A stretch of 64,000 nt of DNA from positions 1 through 64,000 of the forward strand of contig JAZRAC010000014.1 of the NCBI GenBank assembly GCA_045634365.1, written 5' to 3'. Origin of the DNA: HGM04593 sp045634365. GTDB taxonomy: Bacteria; Bacteroidota; Bacteroidia; Bacteroidales; Bacteroidaceae. The position numbers and the translations under genes are program-made. Under the pieces are notes generated by a model. The model did no database searches, was not told the DNA's origin, and saw only the letters and a list, made by a program, of their open reading frames with translations. This document shows positions 34,018 through 43,289 of the stretch, one piece after another (the stretch's first letter is position 1; the number at the start of each line of letters is the position of its first letter).

Positions 34018-34974
34018 ATGAAAAACGTACTTGTAATTGGTTCTACCGGACAGATTGGTTCCGAGCTTACAATGACATTGCGTAAGCAAATTCCTAATGG
34101 TAATATTGTTGCCGGCTACATCCCCGGCGCAGAGCCCAAAGGCGCGCTTCTCGAAACAGGCCCCGCAGCCATCGCCAACGTGTGCGACGCAAAGCAGCTT
34201 GCCGAAATTGTAGACAAATATGAGATTGACACCATATACAACCTCGCAGCCCTTCTCTCGGCAGTGGCAGAATCGAAGCCCCTTCTTGCGTGGGACATTC
34301 AGATGAACGGCCTTATAAACATCTTGGAAATTGCACGCGAGAAAAAATGTGCGGTGTTCACCCCCAGCTCCATCGGCTCATTCGGCCCCAACACCCCCCG
34401 CGACAACACCCCGCAGGACACCATTCAACGCCCCAAGACAATGTATGGCGTTACCAAAGTGGCCACCGAGCTTTTGAGCGACTATTATTTCACAAAATAC
34501 GGCGTTGACACACGCGCCGTGCGCTTCCCCGGCCTCATCTCCAATGTGACACTGCCCGGCGGCGGCACCACCGACTATGCTGTGGAAATTTACTACGCAG
34601 CCGTGAAAGGCGAGGATTTTGCCTGCCCCATTCAGGCCGGCACATTTATGGATATGATGTATATGCCCGATGCGCTTAAAGCAGCCATCGACATTATGAA
34701 TGCCGATCCCTCGCGCCTCATTCACCGCAACGCCTTCAATGTGGCATCAATGAGTTTCGACCCCGAAATTATCAAAGCCGCCATACAGAAATATATCCCC
34801 GACTTTAAGATGCACTACGAATTCGACCCCGTGCGCCAAGCAATTGCCGACTCTTGGCCCAACAAGATGGACGACTCCTGCGCACGCGAAGAGTGGGATT
34901 GGAAGCCCTCGTACGACCTCGACTCAATGACAGTGGATATGATAAAGACACTGCGCGAGCGTTTCGGGAAATAA
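34018..34974 (+). CDS. tdh: L-threonine 3-dehydrogenase, NAD-epimerase type
   Basis: Oxidises threonine to 2-amino-3-ketobutyrate with NAD. It belongs to the short-chain/epimerase type of threonine dehydrogenase and not the zinc alcohol-dehydrogenase type. The 318 residues begin with the Rossmann loop GSTGQIGSEL. They hold the Tyr-x3-Lys pair in MYGVTKVATE and the conserved VRFPGLIS and GGGTTDYAVEIYYAA segments that mark this branch. The divergent kbl completes the pathway. Followed by a 24-bp inverted-repeat terminator. Confidence 0.93.
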   Translation: MKNVLVIGSTGQIGSELTMTLRKQIPNGNIVAGYIPGAEPKGALLETGPAAIANVCDAKQLAEIVDKYEIDTIYNLAALLSAVAESKPLLAWDIQMNGLINILEIAREKKCAVFTPSSIGSFGPNTPRDNTPQDTIQRPKTMYGVTKVATELLSDYYFTKYGVDTRAVRFPGLISNVTLPGGGTTDYAVEIYYAAVKGEDFACPIQAGTFMDMMYMPDALKAAIDIMNADPSRLIHRNAFNVASMSFDPEIIKAAIQKYIPDFKMHYEFDPVRQAIADSWPNKMDDSCAREEWDWKPSYDLDSMTVDMIKTLRERFGK

Positions 34975-34982
34975 ACACCTAT

Positions 34983-35033
34983 TATAAATAAATTAAGCAC
35001 AGCACCTGTGGTGCTGTGCTTAATTTATTTATA
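34983..35033. terminator. 24-bp perfect inverted repeat after tdh
   Basis: Arms 34983-35006 and 35010-35033 are perfectly complementary around a 3-nt loop, core TTAAGCACAGCACC. It lies between convergent genes 8 bp after the tdh stop. Confidence 0.85.
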
Positions 35034-35041
35034 CAAGATTG

Positions 35042-35413
35042 TCACTTATCGGCCGTGCCGTAATACTCCTTCCACTGGCGCAGGGCCTCCTGCCAATCGA
35101 CCTCTTCACCGTTGGCAACAGCCTCGGCCTTGCGCAATTCTTCATCGTGCTGTTTCTTCTCGGCGTAACGCTCCTTCATCGCTTCTATGGTTGCATCGTC
35201 GAGAATTTTTATGCGCCCGCGACGGACACACTCATTTAAATCCTCGGCGGTAAAGGCCTTGCCCTGCACATTAAAATCGGATATATTAAAATCGAAGACC
35301 GTGCGCAAAGTGTGCCTTATCACCTTCTGCTGGTTGCGGGTACCCGACATTCTGCGGTGCAACAACTTGCCGATAAGTTCAATCTCTTTCTGCGAAAATT
35401 TACTTCTTCCCAC
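35042..35413 (-). CDS. Conserved hypothetical protein, charged
   Basis: 123 residues starting MGRSKFSQKEIELIGKLLHRR. It is rich in charged residues, has no membrane segment, and ends in a Trp/Tyr-containing tail (WQEALRQWKEYYGTADK). The N-terminal half (KLLHRRMSGTRNQQKVIRHT) is basic and may bind nucleic acid; that is inference. It lies 6 bp downstream of nadA on the same strand and is probably co-transcribed. Not recognised as a named family. Confidence 0.7.
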   Translation of the reverse strand: MGRSKFSQKEIELIGKLLHRRMSGTRNQQKVIRHTLRTVFDFNISDFNVQGKAFTAEDLNECVRRGRIKILDDATIEAMKERYAEKKQHDEELRKAEAVANGEEVDWQEALRQWKEYYGTADK

Positions 35414-35419
35414 CTTATA

Positions 35420-36412
35420 TTATTTATTCAAGTTCTTTGAAAGTTCAAGCATACGTTCAATGGGACGCAACGCATCCTTGCGCAACGACTCATCGAGCTC
35501 TACAAAGGGCCACTCATATTTCAGGCAGTTGTAGAGCTTGGGCAAGGTGTTCAAACGCATAAAATTACACTCGTTGCAAGCACAAGGCCCTGTCGAGGGG
35601 GGCACGGGAATAAAAGTCTTTTCGGGGCAACTCTTCTTCATTTCGTGCAGAATACCACTCTCGGTGGCAACTATAAACTCCTGCACATCGCTGTTGCGGG
35701 CATATTTAAGAATATCGGCAGTGGAGCCTATAAAGTCGGCAAGAGCAAGCACGCCGCTCTTGCACTCGGGGTGAGCAAGAACCTTTGCAGAAGGGTGTGT
35801 GGCCTTCAATTCCACAATCTTTTCTATGGAGAACTGCTCGTGAACGTGGCAACCGCCGTTCCACAGTTGCATATTGCGACCGGTTACAGCGTTCAGATAA
35901 CCTCCGAGATTTTTATCGGGGGCAAACAATATTTTCTCCTCCTTATCGAAAGAGTCCACCACCGCACGGGCGTTTGAAGAGGTTACCACAATATCAGTGA
36001 GTGCCTTCACTGCGGCCGAAGTGTTTACATAGGCAACCACCTTATATTCGGGGTTCTCGCGCTTGAAAGCAGCAAGCTCCTCGGCGGGGCAACTATCGGC
36101 AAGCGAGCAGCCGGCGTTCAGGTCGGGCAGAAGAACCAATTTGTCGGGACACAGGATTTTGTTTGTTTCGGCCATAAAATGCACTCCGCACATAACAATT
36201 ATGTCGGCCGAGGTCTTTTCGGCCTGTTGCGCAAGCGCAAGGCTGTCGCCCACAAAGTCGGCAACATCCTGAATTTCGCCCTCGGTGTAATAATGCGCAA
36301 GAATTACGGCATTCTTCTCTTTACACAAATTGCGTATCTCCTCTTTCAGATTAACTCCGGCGGGAACAGCCTCATCGACAAATCCCTTCTCTTTCCACTC
36401 CTGTTTAATCAT
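35420..36412 (-). CDS. nadA: Quinolinate synthase A
   Basis: Condenses iminoaspartate and dihydroxyacetone phosphate to quinolinate in de novo NAD synthesis, using a [4Fe-4S] cluster. The 330 residues show the conserved segments ILAHYYTEGEIQDVADFVGDSL, MCGVHFMAETNKIL, SLADSCPAEE, HPECKSGV and the C-terminal CACNECNFM with cluster cysteines. nadB and nadC are not in the window. Upstream is a TAnnTTCG-type -7 box. Confidence 0.96.
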   Translation of the reverse strand: MIKQEWKEKGFVDEAVPAGVNLKEEIRNLCKEKNAVILAHYYTEGEIQDVADFVGDSLALAQQAEKTSADIIVMCGVHFMAETNKILCPDKLVLLPDLNAGCSLADSCPAEELAAFKRENPEYKVVAYVNTSAAVKALTDIVVTSSNARAVVDSFDKEEKILFAPDKNLGGYLNAVTGRNMQLWNGGCHVHEQFSIEKIVELKATHPSAKVLAHPECKSGVLALADFIGSTADILKYARNSDVQEFIVATESGILHEMKKSCPEKTFIPVPPSTGPCACNECNFMRLNTLPKLYNCLKYEWPFVELDESLRKDALRPIERMLELSKNLNK

Positions 36413-36453
36413 AATACTAATATCTATTTGGTGTACACCACTATTTTCTGTGG

Positions 36454-36461
36454 CGAAGATA
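36454..36461 (-). promoter_or_regulatory. Candidate -7 box before nadA
   Basis: TATCTTCG on the minus strand, 42 bp upstream of the start; a TAnnTTCG variant. Confidence 0.45.
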
Positions 36462-36527
36462 ACACTTTTCTCATATATTTAGTGCAAAAAACGCCCAACA
36501 AAGAATAAACTTTTTTAACCGATGAGA

Positions 36528-37091
36528 CTAAAAGGACATTGAGAAATATATTCCGGGGCCGCCATCGGGAGTAAATGCCGGAGCAACAACCACCTTATGC
36601 TCCAAGGTAAACGGACGCGTGTATATATAGGCGCAACCCACGCCTATTGCGGCACCGGCAAGCACATCCCAAAAGTCGTGTTTCTTTGCATAAACACGTC
36701 CACAGGCGACACAAGCACTCACCGCATAGGCCGGAATACCATATTTCCAACCGTAACGACGTTGCAAAAAGGCTGCACCGGCAAAGGCTGCCGCTGTGTG
36801 ATTGGAGGGAAAGGATTTATTGTCACTGCCATCGGGACGCTCTTTTTTCACAATATGTTTCAGCAGATAAGAGGCAGCAACAGCCGTTGCGCCACTCTCG
36901 ACAAGCTGTAAAAGCCCTTTATAATCACCCTTCAAGAGTGACACGCAAGCACCTGCGGCACCGGGAGCAAACATCAGAATATCGGTCGACGTGTCCACAG
37001 CCGTGCGACTCTGCGCCAACGAAGGCAGAGGAAGTGTGTAGAACAGCGCAAACAACAAGATGCAAATAGGGTTTTTCATAGAAAAAATCAT
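36528..37091 (-). CDS. PAP2-family phosphatase
   Basis: 187-residue exported or membrane phosphatase of the PAP2/haloperoxidase fold. The three active-site motifs are present: KKERPDGSDN, SFPSNHTAAAF, and GRVYAKKHDFWDVLAG with Arg-x5-His-x3-Asp. The N-terminus is signal-like (CILLFALFYTLPLPSLAQS) and hydrophobic helices follow. Substrates of related enzymes include undecaprenyl pyrophosphate and phosphatidic acid; neither can be chosen here. Confidence 0.87.
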   Translation of the reverse strand: MIFSMKNPICILLFALFYTLPLPSLAQSRTAVDTSTDILMFAPGAAGACVSLLKGDYKGLLQLVESGATAVAASYLLKHIVKKERPDGSDNKSFPSNHTAAAFAGAAFLQRRYGWKYGIPAYAVSACVACGRVYAKKHDFWDVLAGAAIGVGCAYIYTRPFTLEHKVVVAPAFTPDGGPGIYFSMSF

Positions 37092-37174
37092 ATTTTACAA
37101 ATAAGTAAACGTACAATTATGTAATTTATTATGTTAAAAATAACCAAAATATTCACAGAAACAACATCTTTCGT

Positions 37175-37182
37175 TATTTTCG
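37175..37182 (+). promoter_or_regulatory. Candidate -7 box before the transglutaminase-like gene
   Basis: TATTTTCG on the plus strand, 29 bp before the start; a TAnnTTCG variant. Confidence 0.45.
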
Positions 37183-37210
37183 CGAAAAACAAATAAGCAA
37201 ATATTTACAA

Positions 37211-38446
37211 ATGAAAAACTTTTACACTATTCTTACGGCTTTTGTTACAAGCATTGTATGCCTTTCGTGTTCCGATGACAACAACATTGGTACAAGTATG
37301 AGCGACCTTGACATTGCCGCCATTCAAACAAAATCTTTTGTCGAGGCCGACGACTCAAAGGAACTTTCGGGTACCATAAACGGGCAGGTAGCGACACTGC
37401 TCAATGCAGCCGGCCCGCAAATAGCCGGTACACTGAATCGTATGCTCCCTATGACCGATGAAGAATATAACGAAATTGCCACATTTACCGACAATCTCGT
37501 TAAAGAGTGCACCACCGAGGCCGACACATACATCACCATCTTTGATTGGATTGTCGCAAACATAGAATACACTTATGGATACGACAACGAGCCCTATCCC
37601 GTATTCAAGAACAGAAAGGGAATATGTCAGGGATATTCCAATCTGCTCAATGTAATGCTCACCACACAGAATATTCCCTGCATAAACGTAAACGGAATGC
37701 TGCTTGCCTACCCCGGCGGCGGCCACGCTTGGAACTATGTGTACTACAACAACAAATGGTACGTGAGCGACCCCACCAACAATATGCGAGCTTCAATTGT
37801 ATCCTACTCGCGCTACCAACATTTGGACCCAATGTCTATCGACGCAATACTCTTCGAGGATGATTATTGCACCTACACATTTAACGAAAAGCAGCTGAAC
37901 ATTCACTATATTAAAGGCGGTAATCCCTCTGTATCAATCCCTTACAGTGTAAACGGGATAAAAATAACCTCATTAAACCCTGCAACCGAAATTTCGCCCG
38001 ATGTTAAGGAAATTTACATCGGCACCAACATAAAGACTTTGGGAGAGAGCGTTGTCGGCCTTTCTATGCGTGCACCTAACTTGGAATGTATATACATCGA
38101 TCCCGATAATGCCTATATGGAGAGTTTCTCGAATGCAGTTTACAAGAAAGATGGCACAAACTACTCTATGTATGTGGTAGCTCCGGCTGTGAAACACATA
38201 GAAATGATGCCCATTGCCACTCTCGACAAGGAGAGCAAACTTAAAAATCTAAAAAACCTCGAAACAATAACATTCGTTCCCGGCACAACAAGCATTGGAG
38301 CTTACGCCGTGGAGAATTGCCCCAATCTGCATACTGCATATATAGACAACAGCACCACCGTCGACGAGGCGGCATTCTACAACGTAGCCCCCGACTTTAA
38401 AATAATAAGGGGTAACTACACTAATATTGTCCCCATAAAATATTAA
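37211..38446 (+). CDS. Lipoprotein with transglutaminase-like domain and BspA-type leucine-rich repeats
   Basis: 411 residues with a lipoprotein signal ending in VCLSC (Cys20). A transglutaminase-like cysteine-protease core at about 120-205 has the putative catalytic Cys in GICQGYSNL, His in GGGHAWNYVY and Asp in KWYVSDPTN. The C-terminal part (about 245-405) has LRR_5/BspA-like repeats with TIPYSV-type and IGAYAVENCPNL-type units. The protein is anchored to a membrane, and the repeats may bind partners. Substrate unknown. The stop codon lies in a hairpin arm. Confidence 0.82.
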   Translation: MKNFYTILTAFVTSIVCLSCSDDNNIGTSMSDLDIAAIQTKSFVEADDSKELSGTINGQVATLLNAAGPQIAGTLNRMLPMTDEEYNEIATFTDNLVKECTTEADTYITIFDWIVANIEYTYGYDNEPYPVFKNRKGICQGYSNLLNVMLTTQNIPCINVNGMLLAYPGGGHAWNYVYYNNKWYVSDPTNNMRASIVSYSRYQHLDPMSIDAILFEDDYCTYTFNEKQLNIHYIKGGNPSVSIPYSVNGIKITSLNPATEISPDVKEIYIGTNIKTLGESVVGLSMRAPNLECIYIDPDNAYMESFSNAVYKKDGTNYSMYVVAPAVKHIEMMPIATLDKESKLKNLKNLETITFVPGTTSIGAYAVENCPNLHTAYIDNSTTVDEAAFYNVAPDFKIIRGNYTNIVPIKY

Positions 38447-38471
38447 ATTATCGTACAGAGAGATAATTTAA
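38443..38471 (+). terminator. 10-bp hairpin overlapping the transglutaminase-gene stop
   Basis: TTAAATTATC at 38443-38452 pairs with 38462-38471 around a 9-nt loop. The TAA stop (38444-38446) is part of the left arm. AT-rich, so weaker than the other terminators. Confidence 0.5.
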
Positions 38472-38505
38472 GGCCTGCATAGTATCACAGAAAAGGATTT
38501 TTACC

Positions 38506-38513
38506 TATCTTCG
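38506..38513 (+). promoter_or_regulatory. Candidate -7 box before the TRIC-family gene
   Basis: TATCTTCG on the plus strand, 27 bp before the start; a TAnnTTCG variant. Confidence 0.45.
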
Positions 38514-38539
38514 CGGCGCAAATAAATTAAAAACAGAAA

Positions 38540-39205
38540 ATGGACTTATCATTCATACCCGCAATAGTTGACTATTTTGCAGCACTTAAAATGCCCACAA
38601 TATTTGAGTTTGTGGGTACATTCGCCTTTGCAATAAGCGGCATACGCCTTGCTTCGGCCAAGCACTTCGACTGGTTCGGAGCCTATGTGGTGGGTGTGGC
38701 TACCGCCATTGGGGGCGGTACTTTCCGCGATATGATGCTGGGAGTTACTCCCTTCTGGATGACCGACCCTATCTACCTTTGCTGGTCGGGGTTGGCACTA
38801 TTGTGGGTAATTCTCTTCGGCAAATGGCTCATACGCCTGCACAATACATTCTTTATTTTCGACGCTGTGGGCCTCGCTCTTTTCACTGTGGTTGGTATAC
38901 AAAAAAGCCTCGACTGCGGTTTTCCTCTATGGGTGGGAATTGTGATGGGTGCAATGACGGGTGCCGCCGGCGGTGTCATACGCGATGTATTCATCAACGA
39001 AATTCCCCTTATCTTCCGCAAAGAGATTTATGCAATAGCCTGCGTTATTGGAGGCGTGGTATTCGGTATATGTATGTGGCTGGGCGTTGAAACGCTTGTA
39101 ACTCACACTATATGCGGCATAAGCGTTTTTCTCACCCGTGTGTTGGCGGTAAAATACCACATCTGTCTGCCCACACTCAAAGGCAGCCACGTACAGGAGG
39201 AATAG
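38540..39205 (+). CDS. TRIC/UPF0126 family membrane channel
   Basis: 221 residues with about seven hydrophobic helices and the duplicated GGxxRD signature: GGGTFRDMMLG near 55 and AGGVIRDVFINEIP near 143. Prokaryotic members form trimeric potassium-conducting channels; some were formerly annotated as glycine transporters. Last normal-composition gene before the AT-rich CRISPR island, and it ends in a strong terminator. Confidence 0.88.
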   Translation: MDLSFIPAIVDYFAALKMPTIFEFVGTFAFAISGIRLASAKHFDWFGAYVVGVATAIGGGTFRDMMLGVTPFWMTDPIYLCWSGLALLWVILFGKWLIRLHNTFFIFDAVGLALFTVVGIQKSLDCGFPLWVGIVMGAMTGAAGGVIRDVFINEIPLIFRKEIYAIACVIGGVVFGICMWLGVETLVTHTICGISVFLTRVLAVKYHICLPTLKGSHVQEE

Positions 39206-39285
39206 CACATAGACGCAAATAAATAAGATTTCTTTTTCGAGGAGTAGGAAAAGAATTAATGGATAGAGATTGATTTAAACAATTT

Positions 39286-39331
39286 AACACCAGCGGAACA
39301 AACAAAAATTATTGTTTGTTCCGCTGGTGTT
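39286..39331. terminator. 20-bp perfect inverted repeat at the left edge of the CRISPR island
   Basis: Arms 39286-39305 and 39312-39331 pair perfectly around a 6-nt loop, core CAGCGGAACAAAC, followed by T residues. It ends the upstream transcript and shields the cas operon from read-through. Confidence 0.85.
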
Positions 39332-39466
39332 TTATAGATTTGTATGGTATAACTTATTTGTCTAAAATACGGATTTCTAAACACATAATATAGAGAAGTT
39401 CAAGCTATAATGTATTCATAAATAGTTAGGATGATGAGATTCTCAAATTAAAGTTCTGATTTTATA

Positions 39467-39484
39467 TACTTTTGATTACTTTTG
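39467..39484 (+). promoter_or_regulatory. Tandem -7 boxes before cas12a
   Basis: TACTTTTG occurs twice, at 39467-39474 and 39477-39484, exactly 10 bp apart. Both match TAnnTTTG. Predicted starts are 20-30 bp before the cas12a ATG. No clear -33 TTTG is seen. Confidence 0.6.
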
Positions 39485-39513
39485 AGAAAAATTCCACTTA
39501 AAACAACTACGAA

Positions 39514-42500
39514 ATGAAAGAAAATACATTTGAGCGATTCACAAGAATTTATCCATTGTCAAAAACTTTGCGATTTGAATTGAAACCTATTGGTAATACT
39601 TTGAACAATATAGTCGTTAAAGGCTTGCTTAAACAGGATAAGCATCGTGCTGAAAGTTATGTTCAGGTAAAAAGGATTATTGATGAATACCATAAGGAGT
39701 TCATTGAGAGTGTGCTTGACAAATTCAATCTGGCGATTGCAAATGAAGGTAAAAAAGACTCTCTGTATGAGTTCTACATGTGCTATATGTGTAAATCCAA
39801 GGATGAAACACAAAAAAAATTGTTTGAAGAAATTCAAGGAAAACTGAGAAAGCAAATTGCAGATGCTTTTGCAAAGGATGAAAGATTCAAACGAGTTGAT
39901 AAAAAGGAGCTTATAAAAGACGATTTGGTTACTTTCGTCAACAAGTTGGAAGAACGTCAATTGATAGAAGAGTTCAAAGACTTCACCACCTACTTTACAG
40001 GTTTTCACGAGAATCGAAAGAACATGTACTCTGCCGAGGCTCAATCAACTGCTATCGCATATCGATTGATTCATGAGAATTTGCCAAAGTTCATAGATAA
40101 TATGTCTGTGTTCGACAAAGTTGCAATATCACCTGTGGCTGAATCTTTTTCTAAATTGTATGCAGATTTTGAAGAGTATTTGAACGTGGAAAACATTGCA
40201 GAAATATTTAAACTTGATTATTTCAATCTGACATTGACTCAGACACAAATTGATGTCTACAATGCAATCATTGGAGGTAGAGTGTTAGATAATGGAACTA
40301 AAATTAAAGGATTGAATGAATATATCAATCTCTATAATCAACAACAGAAAGACAAATCAGCCATACTTCCCAAATTCAAGTCTTTATATAAACAGATTTT
40401 AAGTGACCGTAATGCCATTTCTTGGCTTCCCGAGCAATTCCATTCCGATGAGAATCTTTTGGTAGCTATTGAAAAAGCCTATCAAGAATTGAAAGAACAA
40501 GTCCTTAATAGAAAAAAGGAGGGTGAACACTCTCTAAAAGAGCTCTTGTTGACATTGTCAGATTATAACCTTGATAAAATATACATCCGCAACGATTTGC
40601 AGATGACGAATATTTCTAATAAAGTATTTGGTAACATAGAAACAATCCCTAGTGCATTGATAGATGTTCTTAAATCGGAGAATCCTAAAAAATCGAAGAA
40701 AGAAACCGATGAAGCCTATGAGGAACGACTCCATAAAATATTGAAGTCACAAGGCAGCATCTCCATTGCTCAAATAAACAATAGTGTAAAAAATACAGAA
40801 GAACAAGTCACTATACAAGACTATTACGCCACTTTGGGAGAAGTGAATACAGGACACACTCATAAAGAAAACATCTTTGTTCAGATTGAAAATGCTTATG
40901 CAGAAGTAAAAAATTTACTTAACACCCCTTATCCTCCTGAAAAGAATTTGGCACAAGATAAGACAAATGTTGAAAAGATAAAGATTCTATTGGATGCTAT
41001 AAAGGAACTACAACACTTTGTCAAACCTTTGTTGGGTGATGGAACAGAACCTGAAAAAGACGAAAAATTCTATGGTGAGTTCGCAACCTTATGGGAAGAA
41101 CTCGACAAGATAACTCCTCTTTACAATATGGTGCGCAATTATATGACGCGCAAACCATATTCAACAGAGAAAATCAAATTGAATTTTGAAAATTCCACAT
41201 TGATGGATGGTTGGGATTTGAATAAAGAGCAAGCAAACACAACCGTGATACTTCGTAAAGACGGGCTTTACTATTTGGCCATCATGAACAAAAAGCATAA
41301 TAAAGTTTTTGATGCGAAGAATATGCCGACAAGTGGAGAATGTTACGAAAAGATGGAATATAAGTTACTGCCCGGCGCCAATAAAATGCTTCCTAAAGTA
41401 TTTTTTTCTAAATCGAGAATTCATGAGTTTGCTCCAAGCAACCAATTAATGGGAAATTACAAGAACGAGACACATAAGAAAGGAAGCACATTTAATCTTG
41501 ATGATTGCCACGCTTTGATAGATTTCTTCAAGGCTTCCATTAATAAGCATGAAGATTGGAGTAAATTTGAATTTAAATTCTCTGATACAAAAACGTATGA
41601 AGATTTGAGTGGTTTTTATCGTGAAGTTGAACAACAAGGCTATAAACTCTCATTCCGCAACGTTTCTGTTGATTACATAGATTCTCTTGTGAACGAAGGA
41701 AAAATCTATTTGTTCCAAATTTACAATAAAGATTTCTCACCATACAGCAAAGGAACTCCCAACCTACATACGCTTTATTGGAAAATGTTGTTCGATGAAA
41801 GAAATTTGACAGATGTCGTTTACAAATTGAACGGACAGGCCGAAGTGTTTTTCCGTAAATCGAGCATCAATTATAAACAGCCTACTCACCCAGCCGGCCA
41901 ACCTATTGACAACAAGAATGCATTGAATAAAAAGAAGCAAAGTATTTTTGATTACAATTTAATCAAGAATAAACGCTACACAGTTGATAAATTCCAATTT
42001 CATGTGCCCATAACCATAAATTTCAAAAGTACGGGCAGCGACAATATCAACCAATCGGTAAACGAATACATCCGGGAAAGTGACAACTTGCACATCATTG
42101 GAATTGATCGTGGTGAACGCCATTTGTTGTACCTGACTGTTATTGATATGAAGGGAGAGATAAAAGAACAGCATTCTTTGAATGAGATTATCAATATTCA
42201 TAACGATAATGAATACCGAACCGACTATCACGACCTATTGTCAAAGCGTGAAGGAGAAAGAATGAAAGCCCGCCAAAGCTGGCAAACGATTGAAAGCATC
42301 AAGGAGTTGAAGGAGGGCTATTTAAGTCAGGTCATTCATAAAATTTCAGAACTGATGGTGAAATACAATGCCATTGTGGTGCTCGAAGATTTGAACATGG
42401 GCTTTATACGTAGCCGTCAAAAGGTGGAAGCATCCGTTTATCAGAAATTTGAAAAGATGCTGATTGACAAACTCAACTATTTGGCCGACAAGAAAAAGAC

Positions 42501-43281
42501 TCCCTTAAAAGAGGGTGGCATACTCAATGCCTACCAGTTGACAAACAAATTTACCAGTTTCCAAAAGATGGGTAAACAAAGCGGATTCCTTTTCTATACA
42601 CAAGCATGGAATACCAGTAAGATAGACCCAATAACCGGCTTTGTGAATCTGTTTGACACACGATACGAAACACGAGATAAAGCCAAAGCCTTCTTTGAAA
42701 AGTTTGACACTATCCGTTACAATGCTGAAAAGAAGTGGTTTGAATTTACTTTCGATTACAACAAATTCACGACAAGGGCAGAGGGGACACGTACACAATG
42801 GACGCTGTGCACCTATGGACAACGTATTGAGACCTTCCGTGATGAAAAACAAAACTCTCAATGGACAAGTAATGAAGTTTATCTTACAGACAAATTCAAG
42901 GAATTCTTTACAAAGCACCAAATAGATATTAATGGTAATCTTAAAGAGGAAATAACCCAAAAGGATTCCGCAGATTTCTTTAAGGAACTGCTACATTTGC
43001 TTACATTGACTCTGCAGATGCGAAATAGTGAAACAGGTTCTGAAAAAGACTATCTACAATCTCCAATTGCTGATGAAAAAGGGAATTTCTACAATAGCGA
43101 AACTTGTGATAATTCTTTGCCTAAAAATGCAGATGCCAACGGAGCATATAACATTGCCAGGAAGGGACTGTGGATAGTTCGTCAAATAAAGGATTCCGAT
43201 GATTTGCGCAATCTTAAATTGGCAATCAGCAACAAGGAGTGGTTACAATTTGCCCAAAACAAACCATACCTGAATGACTAA
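39514..43281 (+). CDS. cas12a: CRISPR-associated endonuclease Cas12a (Cpf1), type V-A
   Basis: RNA-guided DNA endonuclease of 1255 residues, typical for Cas12a. It starts with the family pattern PLSKTLRFELKPIGNTL. The PAM-interacting/wedge region has NYMTRKPYSTEKIKLNFEN and MLPKVFFSKS. The crRNA-processing motif FHVPITINFKS carries His830 and Lys838. The RuvC residues are Asp865 (GIDRGERHLLY), Glu958 (VLEDLNMGF) and Asp1207 (ADANGAYN). The Nuc-domain Arg1170 lies in MRNSETGS. All catalytic positions are present, so activity and self-processing of crRNA are expected. A T-rich PAM is inferred from the conserved wedge motifs. It starts an operon with cas4, cas1 and cas2 and is AT-rich against its surroundings, suggesting horizontal transfer. 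Confidence 0.98.
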   Translation: MKENTFERFTRIYPLSKTLRFELKPIGNTLNNIVVKGLLKQDKHRAESYVQVKRIIDEYHKEFIESVLDKFNLAIANEGKKDSLYEFYMCYMCKSKDETQKKLFEEIQGKLRKQIADAFAKDERFKRVDKKELIKDDLVTFVNKLEERQLIEEFKDFTTYFTGFHENRKNMYSAEAQSTAIAYRLIHENLPKFIDNMSVFDKVAISPVAESFSKLYADFEEYLNVENIAEIFKLDYFNLTLTQTQIDVYNAIIGGRVLDNGTKIKGLNEYINLYNQQQKDKSAILPKFKSLYKQILSDRNAISWLPEQFHSDENLLVAIEKAYQELKEQVLNRKKEGEHSLKELLLTLSDYNLDKIYIRNDLQMTNISNKVFGNIETIPSALIDVLKSENPKKSKKETDEAYEERLHKILKSQGSISIAQINNSVKNTEEQVTIQDYYATLGEVNTGHTHKENIFVQIENAYAEVKNLLNTPYPPEKNLAQDKTNVEKIKILLDAIKELQHFVKPLLGDGTEPEKDEKFYGEFATLWEELDKITPLYNMVRNYMTRKPYSTEKIKLNFENSTLMDGWDLNKEQANTTVILRKDGLYYLAIMNKKHNKVFDAKNMPTSGECYEKMEYKLLPGANKMLPKVFFSKSRIHEFAPSNQLMGNYKNETHKKGSTFNLDDCHALIDFFKASINKHEDWSKFEFKFSDTKTYEDLSGFYREVEQQGYKLSFRNVSVDYIDSLVNEGKIYLFQIYNKDFSPYSKGTPNLHTLYWKMLFDERNLTDVVYKLNGQAEVFFRKSSINYKQPTHPAGQPIDNKNALNKKKQSIFDYNLIKNKRYTVDKFQFHVPITINFKSTGSDNINQSVNEYIRESDNLHIIGIDRGERHLLYLTVIDMKGEIKEQHSLNEIINIHNDNEYRTDYHDLLSKREGERMKARQSWQTIESIKELKEGYLSQVIHKISELMVKYNAIVVLEDLNMGFIRSRQKVEASVYQKFEKMLIDKLNYLADKKKTPLKEGGILNAYQLTNKFTSFQKMGKQSGFLFYTQAWNTSKIDPITGFVNLFDTRYETRDKAKAFFEKFDTIRYNAEKKWFEFTFDYNKFTTRAEGTRTQWTLCTYGQRIETFRDEKQNSQWTSNEVYLTDKFKEFFTKHQIDINGNLKEEITQKDSADFFKELLHLLTLTLQMRNSETGSEKDYLQSPIADEKGNFYNSETCDNSLPKNADANGAYNIARKGLWIVRQIKDSDDLRNLKLAISNKEWLQFAQNKPYLND

Positions 43282-43289
43282 CATCTTGT

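Larger units (their letters stand above)
39206..39513. other. Intergenic region upstream of cas12a
   Basis: Holds the terminator at 39286-39331, a possible plus-strand -7 box TAGATTTG at 39335-39342 without a good -33, and the tandem -7 boxes of cas12a at 39467-39484. Composition becomes AT-rich after the terminator. I saw no copy of the CRISPR repeat or an anti-repeat here. Confidence 0.5.

Noticed and set aside
39335..39513. Search for a tracrRNA or anti-repeat upstream of cas12a
   Set aside because: No segment complementary to the repeat was seen, in line with type V-A systems, which process crRNA without tracrRNA.
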